Positions 58,372 to 64,000 of a stretch of 64,000 nucleotides of DNA are shown in pieces. The notes below the pieces were generated by a model. The model made no database searches. It was not told the DNA's origin and saw only the letters and a program-made list of their open reading frames with translations. The stretch is from an uncultured Lachnospiraceae bacterium (GTDB lineage: Bacteria; Bacillota; Clostridia; Lachnospirales; Lachnospiraceae). A program made the translations under genes and the position numbers. Location: the NCBI GenBank assembly GCA_944383765.1, contig CALWQT010000013.1:1-64000 (forward strand), written 5' to 3'. The number at the start of each line of letters is the position of its first letter. Within the stretch, counting starts at the first letter, position 1.

Positions 58372-59592
58372 GTGCTTCTGGAAAATATGAAGATGGCGTT
58401 TCATGCCATAAGAGTCAATAAAATGCGTTCCTTTCTTACGATGCTGGGGATTATCATTGGTATCGGATCGGTGATCTCCATTGTATCCATTGGTGATACC
58501 ATGCGTTCCCTGTTTTCCAGCCTGTATAAAGATGTAGGTCTGAGCCAGGCGTATATTTCCATTGGATACTGGATCGAAGATGTGAGGGACAGTGATTATT
58601 TTACCATGGATGAACTGGACAGACTGAAGGAGATATTTGGAGACCGGATTGCTTATATAGACAGTGCGCCTTCTATTTCCGGAGAGGTGAAAGCGGGAGG
58701 AAACAAACTGAAATTTAATCTTTCCGGAGTGGATTATAATTACCAGAACGTCCAGCCTGTGAATATGATTTATGGCAGATACCTGACGGAAGAAGATGTA
58801 AAAGCCAGAAAACAGGTAGCCGTTATGGAAGCAGGGGCAGCTAAGAAGATTTACGGCACGGAACAAGCAGTGGGGAGAACTTTCCGTACAGAGGTGTATG
58901 GAAGTATGACGGAATTTACTGTGGTTGGTGTTTATAAAAAAGAAGTCAATGCTTTTCAGAAACTTTTGATGGGAAGTTCTGATGATACGGGAGCGGCATT
59001 TGTGCCATGGACTTTACTGACCTGGCCCAATGACCTGATCTATAGCTGCCGTTTGTTTGCAGATCCGGGAATGAGCCGGGAGGACATGAATCAGCTGTTT
59101 CAGGAAATCATGTTTTACATAGCGAAATCCAAAGGCAGGAATTCTCAGGATTTCAGGCTGACCACGGCTATGGATGAAATGGTTCAGGTGGACAGTGTGA
59201 TGGGAGGGTTATCCGCAGCCGTGGGAGGAATTGCAGCCATCTCTTTATTGGTTGGAGGAATCGGCATTATGAATATTATGCTGGTGTCAGTAACGGAACG
59301 GACCAGGGAGATCGGAATCCGAAAAGCCCTGGGGGCAACCACCAGAGATGTGCTGATACAGTTTTTAACAGAATCTGCTATCTTGTCTGCATGCGGAGGC
59401 ACGATAGGCATCATATTGGGAATCGGAGTTGTCTTTGTGGGAGGGAATGCTCTTGGGCTTCAGGTGGTAGTTAAGCCGGCGGTAGTTCTTCTGGCAGTGA
59501 CCTTTTCTGCTATGGTAGGGATATTTTTTGGCATTTATCCTGCATCGAAAGCAGCAAAAGCGGATCCGATCGAGGCTCTCCGCTATGAATAA
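58372..59592 (+). CDS. MacB/FtsX-type ABC permease
   Basis: This is a 406-residue permease with four transmembrane helices and a large extracytoplasmic MacB periplasmic-core domain between helix 1 (MLGIIIGIGSVISIVSIGD) and helices 2-4. The FtsX signature region is RTREIGIRKALGATTRDVLI. Its end, KAAKADPIEALRYE, is typical for this family. GTG 58372 is the start, seven bases after AAGGAGGG. It closes the adaptor-ATPase-permease operon. Substrate unknown. Confidence 0.93.
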   Translation: MLLENMKMAFHAIRVNKMRSFLTMLGIIIGIGSVISIVSIGDTMRSLFSSLYKDVGLSQAYISIGYWIEDVRDSDYFTMDELDRLKEIFGDRIAYIDSAPSISGEVKAGGNKLKFNLSGVDYNYQNVQPVNMIYGRYLTEEDVKARKQVAVMEAGAAKKIYGTEQAVGRTFRTEVYGSMTEFTVVGVYKKEVNAFQKLLMGSSDDTGAAFVPWTLLTWPNDLIYSCRLFADPGMSREDMNQLFQEIMFYIAKSKGRNSQDFRLTTAMDEMVQVDSVMGGLSAAVGGIAAISLLVGGIGIMNIMLVSVTERTREIGIRKALGATTRDVLIQFLTESAILSACGGTIGIILGIGVVFVGGNALGLQVVVKPAVVLLAVTFSAMVGIFFGIYPASKAAKADPIEALRYE

Positions 59593-59598
59593 AAATTC

Positions 59599-59644
59599 AA
59601 AAAACGGTCCTGACAAAGAAAAGGACCGTTTTTTATGTAAAATT
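59599..59644 (+). terminator. Terminator of the MacAB-like operon
   Basis: AAAAAACGGTCCT (59599-59611) pairs perfectly with AGGACCGTTTTTT (59632-59644). Confidence 0.92.
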
Positions 59645-59707
59645 TTGTAGAATTATGTAAAAAACAAGGAAAATACTTACATTTTCTTAAATTTACCTGC
59701 TATCCTA

Positions 59708-59736
59708 TCGCCAATAAAAAACTTTTATGCTATACT
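59708..59736 (+). promoter_or_regulatory. Promoter of the cdaA operon
   Basis: TCGCCA (59708-59713), 17 bases and an extended -10 TGc-TATACT (59731-59736) precede the first gene of the operon by 34 bases. Confidence 0.6.
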
Positions 59737-59770
59737 AAAGTGATATCTTATGGATTTATAAGGAGCATTT

Positions 59771-60217
59771 ATGCTGAATGAGGACAAGATTGAACTGATG
59801 ACAAGCATTGCCCTGTTTGAGAAGAGGGAAGGAAAGCAGCTTGCAGCAGCCGGGAAGATGTTTAAGCGTGATTTTGTAGGCAGCCATATGCTGCATGGTT
59901 TTTTACGTTTTACAGCTGCGTATGTACTGGCTGTGGGAGTATGGGCCCTGTGCTCGGTAGAGCAGTTGCTGTCTGCCGTTTCCCTGAATGAGATAACAGG
60001 CTTTGGGATATCGCTGCTTGTATGGTATGTGGGCGGATTGACGGTCTATGAACTGATCACCAGGAAAGTGTATGGGAAAAAATATGATGAATCCAGGAGG
60101 ACCGTGCAGGTGTATTCAGCAAAACTGAAAAGGTTGAAAAAAAGATATGATTCTCAGGGCAAGACAAAAGAAATGACAAAGGAGGGCGTGCATCATGATG
60201 GCGCTTCTGGTGTTTAA
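59771..60217 (+). CDS. Hypothetical two-helix membrane protein upstream of cdaA
   Basis: This is a 148-residue protein with two central transmembrane helices (FLRFTAAYVLAVGVWALCSV and GFGISLLVWYVGGLTVYELI) and a basic, probably coiled C-terminal helix (YSAKLKRLKKRYDSQGK). Both ends are likely cytosolic. It overlaps the next membrane protein gene by 23 bases. Similar small proteins precede cdaA in related bacteria, as far as I recall. No function is known; the gene order suggests a link with cell-envelope or c-di-AMP control. Confidence 0.75.
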   Translation: MLNEDKIELMTSIALFEKREGKQLAAAGKMFKRDFVGSHMLHGFLRFTAAYVLAVGVWALCSVEQLLSAVSLNEITGFGISLLVWYVGGLTVYELITRKVYGKKYDESRRTVQVYSAKLKRLKKRYDSQGKTKEMTKEGVHHDGASGV

Positions 60218-61157
60218 AGAAAGACTGAGGGTATTGTATGGAAGATATGCGGCATATATTGATACGGCGATACGGTTTCTCCTGAGTCTGACTGCTTTGC
60301 TGGTGCTGAATGAGAATATTGGATTTATGGCTCAGCTGAAAGGCGCAGTGCCAGTGCTGGTGTTATCGCTGGTGTGTGCATTTTTGCCCTACGGTGTGAT
60401 CGCAGCGATCATAGGGGCAGTTATGCTGCTCCATGTGAGTGCGGTGTCCTTGGAAATTGCCGGTCTGCTGGCTGCGGCCATGCTGCTGATCCTTCTTTTA
60501 TATTATGGCTTTCAGCCTGGGGACAGCTGGCTCCTGATTCTGACACCGCTGGCATTTTTCCTGAATATCCCTTATGCCATACCGTTACTGGCAGGGTTAT
60601 CCTGCAGCCTTGTGTCGGTGATCCCGGCATGCAGCGGAGTGTGCATTTATTACATTCTCCTTCATGTCAAACAGAATGCGGGAACTCTGGTAGGAAGCGG
60701 TGAAGTGGATATTGCAGAAAAATATGGACAGATATTAAAAGGTGTTTTTTCCAATGAACAGATGGTGGTCATGGTCCTGGCGTTTGCTGTGGCCATCCTG
60801 ACGGTATATATTGTAAAAAATCTTTCTATTGATTATGCATGGAATGTGGCGGTAGCCGCAGGTGTGGTAGTTGAGACTGTGATTTCATTTGTAGGAGGAT
60901 TTGTATTTAATGTATCCTTCTCCATGGTGAATTTTCTGGTGGGAATGGTTGTATCCGTGATCCTGGCCCTGCTTTATACGTTTTTTATCTTTACTGTAGA
61001 CTATACCAGGACAGAATATGTCCAGTATGAAGACGATGATTATTACTATTATGTAAAGGCAGTCCCAAAGATTGCCGTCTCTGCTCCGGATATCAAGGTG
61101 CAGAAGATCAATACCAGGAAAAACGGAAAGAAACATTCCAGACAGCATGAGGATTAA
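60195..61157 (+). CDS. Hypothetical polytopic membrane protein upstream of cdaA
   Basis: This is a 320-residue protein with about nine hydrophobic helices and a cytosolic tail. The tail holds an acidic-tyrosine patch (YVQYEDDDYYYYVKAVPK) and then a basic end (KNGKKHSRQHED). A central hydrophilic loop, GEVDIAEKYGQILKGVFSNE, separates two membrane halves. ATG 60195 follows AAAGGAGGG at a rather long spacing, and ATG 60198 is also possible. It overlaps the gene before it and lies 30 bases ahead of cdaA. Transport or scaffold function is possible; I do not recognise the family. Confidence 0.75.
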   Translation: MMALLVFKERLRVLYGRYAAYIDTAIRFLLSLTALLVLNENIGFMAQLKGAVPVLVLSLVCAFLPYGVIAAIIGAVMLLHVSAVSLEIAGLLAAAMLLILLLYYGFQPGDSWLLILTPLAFFLNIPYAIPLLAGLSCSLVSVIPACSGVCIYYILLHVKQNAGTLVGSGEVDIAEKYGQILKGVFSNEQMVVMVLAFAVAILTVYIVKNLSIDYAWNVAVAAGVVVETVISFVGGFVFNVSFSMVNFLVGMVVSVILALLYTFFIFTVDYTRTEYVQYEDDDYYYYVKAVPKIAVSAPDIKVQKINTRKNGKKHSRQHED

Positions 61158-61186
61158 AAAGGAATGATGGGAGGTGGGCAAAGGAT

Positions 61187-62062
61187 ATGACAAATCTGGT
61201 GGAAAGAGTCTATGGGTGGCTTTCGTTCGTACCGCGGATCAGCCTGAGAAATCTGCTTGAGATTGCCATTATTACTTTTTTGGTATACGAGATACTGGTA
61301 TGGATCAAAAATACAAGAGCCTGGACTCTGTTAAAGGGAATTGTAGTGATCCTGGGCTTCACCGTATTTGCTTATGTACTGCGGTTGGATACGATCCTCT
61401 GGATCATCAGTAATTTTGCATTTGTGGCGACAACAGCTCTGATTATTATTTTTCAGCCGGAACTTAGAAAAGCACTGGAAGAGCTGGGAAGCCAGAATCT
61501 CATATCCGGGATCCTGTCGTTTGATGACAGGAAGATAAACAGTGAATTTACGGAGAGGACGGTAAACGAGATTGTAAAAGCTACCTTTGAGATGGCAAAA
61601 GTAAAGACAGGAGCACTGATGGTCATTGAACGGGACGTTTCTCTCAGGGAAATTGAAAGAACGGGCATTGAAATCAATGGTCTGATCAGCAGCCAGTTAT
61701 TGATCAATATTTTTGAACATAATACGCCGCTGCACGATGGAGCCGTTGTGCTCAGCGGAAACCGGGTGATAGCAGCTACCTGCTATCTTCCCCTGTCAGA
61801 TAATATGGGGATCAGCAAAGACCTTGGTACCCGGCATAGGGCAGCAGTGGGAATCAGTGAGGTATCAGACAGCCTGACTGTTGTCGTTTCCGAGGAAACC
61901 GGACGGGTGTCTGTGGCGGAAAGCGGTATGCTCACGAAGGTCAGTGACAGCGAAGACTTGAAAAAGGTGCTGTCTGTGATGGTGGGGCGTGGAGAAACCG
62001 CCAATAAGAGATTCAAGATATGGAAGGGAAGGAGCAGAAATGAAAGAAAGACTGGCAAATAA
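61187..62062 (+). CDS. cdaA: Diadenylate cyclase CdaA
   Basis: CdaA makes cyclic di-AMP from two ATP at the membrane. Three N-terminal transmembrane helices (about residues 15-95) precede the DAC domain. Catalytic motifs are the DGA in LHDGAVVLSGN and the RHR in LGTRHRAAVGISE. The 291-residue length is typical. GGGAGGTGGG lies before ATG 61187. It overlaps the cdaR gene by 23 bases. c-di-AMP controls potassium transport, osmotic balance and wall integrity in Firmicutes. Confidence 0.96.
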   Translation: MTNLVERVYGWLSFVPRISLRNLLEIAIITFLVYEILVWIKNTRAWTLLKGIVVILGFTVFAYVLRLDTILWIISNFAFVATTALIIIFQPELRKALEELGSQNLISGILSFDDRKINSEFTERTVNEIVKATFEMAKVKTGALMVIERDVSLREIERTGIEINGLISSQLLINIFEHNTPLHDGAVVLSGNRVIAATCYLPLSDNMGISKDLGTRHRAAVGISEVSDSLTVVVSEETGRVSVAESGMLTKVSDSEDLKKVLSVMVGRGETANKRFKIWKGRSRNERKTGK

Positions 62063-63344
62063 TTTTAGTTTGAAGCTGCTTTCTCTTTTTCTGGCTTTTT
62101 TTCTGTGGCTTCTGGTGGTCAATGTGTCCAATCCCAGGATTGAAGGGACCAGAGAGGTGGAACTGGAGATCCTGAACGAGAATATTCTGGAAGACGCAGG
62201 ATTAACCTATGAAATCGTAGGGAAAAATACGGTGACGGTAACTTATAATGTGAGGACACTGGACGGGTATAAGATCAATGCATCTGATTTCCGGGCTTAT
62301 ATCGACCTGGCAGACCTGTATGACGTGACCGGCGCAGTTCCTGTAAACCTGGAAGTGGTAAATAACAATACTCTGATCCAGTCTCCGGAAGTAAAACCGG
62401 GAGTGATCCATGTGGAGACGGAAGAACTGCAAAAGAAACGGTTTGACCTGAAAGCAGAGACGACCGGTGAGCTGGAAGAAGGCTATGCACTGGGAGATCT
62501 GACTTTGGAACCGGAATATCTGTATATCAGCGGTCCCGTATCCCAGGTGGGACAGATCAGTGAAGTGGGAGTAGAGATTGCAGTAGATGGTGCTAATGCC
62601 AATCTGAACGGAACGGCTGAACCGGTATTTTATGATGCCAATGGCAACAAACTGGATATGGGAGACAAAGTATCTTACGATGTGCCGGAAATCGGGTATG
62701 AAGTGGAAGTCCTGAAAGTAAAGTCCCTGCCACTGGATTTTCAGGTGACAGGAACGGTGGCAGATGGTTACCGCTATGCAGGGCTGAGCAGTGACGTTCA
62801 GAGTGTTCCCGTGGCGGGATTAAAATCCAGCCTGTCTAATCTTACTACGATTACGATAGATGACCCGCAGCTGACCATACAGGGCGCTACAAAGAGTAAG
62901 ACAGTCAAGATCGACCTGACCCAGTATATTCCGGAAGATGTGACCATTGTAGGGGGTAAGACAGAGGCAGTGGTTACCCTGGATGTGGAAGAACTGGATA
63001 CCAGAGTGCTGACATTGGACCTGAATGACATCAGTAAATCGGGAACCCAGTCCCATTATCACTACAGCTACAGCACAGAATCTGTGGAGGTAACGGTTCA
63101 GGGACTCAGTGAAGATCTGGATGCCATGGCGGAAGTGGACCTGAATGCTTCCATTGACCTTACCGGTCTGGGAGTAGGAACTACAGCAGGAAAATTGGAG
63201 TTTGGCCTGGCAGAAGGAGTGGAAGTTCTGGGATACACAGATTTCCAGGTGACGGTATCGGAGCAGGAACAGGCTGTGGATTCTGATCAGGCTTCAGCGG
63301 CAGAAGAAACAGAAACCGTTGCGGAACATACAGAAAGCGAATAA
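62040..63344 (+). CDS. cdaR: CdaR, YbbR-domain regulator of CdaA
   Basis: This is a 434-residue membrane-anchored protein with one N-terminal helix (LLSLFLAFFLWLLVVNVSNP) and four YbbR-type beta domains outside the cell, for example GNKLDMGDKVSYDVPEIGYE and KSLPLDFQVTG. It binds and modulates CdaA. The C-terminus is a short acidic, serine- and glutamate-rich tail. ATG 62040 is set by GGAAGGAG and by the N-terminus typical of the family; a longer frame from 61989 has no such support. It is followed 14 bases later by HPr. Confidence 0.92.
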   Translation: MKERLANNFSLKLLSLFLAFFLWLLVVNVSNPRIEGTREVELEILNENILEDAGLTYEIVGKNTVTVTYNVRTLDGYKINASDFRAYIDLADLYDVTGAVPVNLEVVNNNTLIQSPEVKPGVIHVETEELQKKRFDLKAETTGELEEGYALGDLTLEPEYLYISGPVSQVGQISEVGVEIAVDGANANLNGTAEPVFYDANGNKLDMGDKVSYDVPEIGYEVEVLKVKSLPLDFQVTGTVADGYRYAGLSSDVQSVPVAGLKSSLSNLTTITIDDPQLTIQGATKSKTVKIDLTQYIPEDVTIVGGKTEAVVTLDVEELDTRVLTLDLNDISKSGTQSHYHYSYSTESVEVTVQGLSEDLDAMAEVDLNASIDLTGLGVGTTAGKLEFGLAEGVEVLGYTDFQVTVSEQEQAVDSDQASAAEETETVAEHTESE

Positions 63345-63358
63345 GTGAGGAATTTGAT

Positions 63359-63622
63359 ATGGTAAGTGCAAAAGTAACGATCAAGAATCCTACAGGCCTT
63401 CATCTTCGGCCGGCAGGAATGCTGTGTAAAGTATCTCTCCAATTTCAGTCTACGATACAGTTTCATTATAAGGGAACGACTGCCAATGCGAAAAGTGTTC
63501 TCAGTGTACTGGGAGCATGTGTGAAGAGCGGGGACGAGATTGAATTTGTCTGTGAAGGAAAAGACGAGAAGGAAGCCCTGGAAGCAGTGATCCAGGCAGT
63601 AGAAGAAGGACTGGGAGAATAA
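63359..63622 (+). CDS. ptsH: HPr phosphocarrier protein
   Basis: HPr passes phosphate from enzyme I to the sugar-specific EIIA proteins. The active-site histidine is in NPTGLHLRPAGML. The regulatory serine is in NAKSVLSVLGACV, the site of HPr kinase used in carbon catabolite control. At 87 residues it has normal length. No enzyme I gene follows within the window, and it sits at the end of the cdaA-cdaR cluster. It could be the general HPr or a Crh-like paralogue; the presence of His suggests true HPr. Confidence 0.92.
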   Translation: MVSAKVTIKNPTGLHLRPAGMLCKVSLQFQSTIQFHYKGTTANAKSVLSVLGACVKSGDEIEFVCEGKDEKEALEAVIQAVEEGLGE

Positions 63623-63626
63623 ATCT

Positions 63627-64000
63627 ATGATGATATTTACGGTCTGCTATGCGGCGGCTTTTTTAGCCGCCGCAAATGATTATCATGCGGTTTCTGGTGG
63701 AATTCTTATTCTGGCAGCGGCATATTTGTATATGAGGGATTATAGAAAAACAGGCAATCTGATTCATTTGCGGGGCCTGTTTTCCTTTTTTTGGATATCG
63801 GGACAGGGAGTAGCCTGTTTCCAGCTGAGCAATCTTCAGAAAGACTGGAGTATTCTTACCTGGCTGTGCTTTTATCTGGCCTGGCTGGGATTTTATGCAG
63901 TTTATGAAATCCTGGACAGGAGAACAGGCAGGGAACCTGTTGGCCGTCTGACCGGTTATCGTTCCAGAGGAAAGGCAGACAGCTTATTTGTCAGTCTGAT
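63627..64000 (+). CDS. Membrane protein, cut by window end
   Basis: ATG 63627 opens a frame that stays open to the window end (about 124 codons). It begins MMIFTVCYAAAFLAAAND and contains at least three hydrophobic helices, for example GGILILAAAYLYM and WLCFYLAWLGFYAVYEIL. It starts four bases after the HPr stop; the HPr 3' end GAAGGACTGGGAG gives a plausible ribosome site. The hydrophobic pattern could suit a polysaccharide polymerase or another polytopic protein, but I cannot assign it. Confidence 0.65.
   Translation, partial: MMIFTVCYAAAFLAAANDYHAVSGGILILAAAYLYMRDYRKTGNLIHLRGLFSFFWISGQGVACFQLSNLQKDWSILTWLCFYLAWLGFYAVYEILDRRTGREPVGRLTGYRSRGKADSLFVSL
63651..63673 (+). other. Perfect hairpin at the start of the last gene
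   Basis: GCGGCGGCT (63651-63659) pairs perfectly with AGCCGCCGC (63665-63673) around TTTTT. It lies about 25 bases after the start codon, and no T run follows, so it is more likely translational attenuation or chance than a terminator. Confidence 0.5.

Overview
The window reads as chromosome of an anaerobic Gram-positive Firmicute, most likely a Lachnospiraceae gut bacterium. I base this on purine-rich Shine-Dalgarno sites before nearly every gene, sigmaA-type TTGACA/TATAAT promoters, AddAB instead of RecBCD, the NfnAB ferredoxin:NADP pair, a GGGtGRT protein, and a cdaA-cdaR-HPr neighbourhood. No rRNA, tRNA, CRISPR array, prophage or intact insertion sequence was recognised. Most genes are on the + strand in tight, often overlapping operons.

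Layout. 1-6.2 kb: a PTS operon (EIICB, a fumarase/aspartase-superfamily lyase, a GH4 6-phospho-alpha-glycosidase, a NagA-type deacetylase, a HAD phosphatase). 6.2-9.7 kb: a MarR regulator with its palindromic operators and an NmrA-type oxidoreductase, then a MATE pump and an FMN-bind-like membrane protein on the minus strand. 9.7-21.5 kb: addB-addA behind a LexA-type box, running into the selenium-cofactor set selD, EF2568-type cysteine desulfurase, DUF3343, yqeC, yqeB and mocA, with no selA, selB or selC. 21.6-29.5 kb: a ThyX-like protein beside dihydrofolate reductase, an aldose epimerase, NfnAB, a second MATE pump, and a NifU-like scaffold paired with the GGGtGRT protein. 29.5-31.4 kb: a decayed, frameshifted patch (AlbA_2 ATP-binding protein). 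31.4-36.1 kb: an AraC-linked sugar-acid operon (enolase-superfamily dehydratase, SLC13-type permease, esterase).

36.1-49.5 kb is a metal-homeostasis island: feoA, feoB, a DtxR-type regulator, a short Fur-like protein lacking metal ligands, small membrane proteins, an atypical P1B ATPase, and then the most unusual locus of the window. That locus encodes a NifH-like iron protein, two nitrogenase-component-1-like subunits and a FecBCD-type importer with two paralogous substrate-binding lipoproteins. It lies behind a strong promoter followed by overlapping TTAGT/ACTAA palindromes. No nitrogen-fixation cofactor genes accompany it, so it looks like an uncharacterised nitrogenase-like reductase coupled to uptake of its substrate or metal.

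49.5-54.5 kb: csoR and copA with three CsoR operators, a rhodanese lipoprotein, thioredoxin, and a Crp/Fnr regulator divergent from a DUF134-NifX fusion across a mirror-image double promoter. 54.5-59.6 kb: a truncated GNAT gene, a YbjQ protein, an Spx/ArsC protein, and a MacAB-like exporter. 59.7-64 kb: two unknown membrane proteins, cdaA, cdaR, HPr, and a membrane protein cut by the window end.
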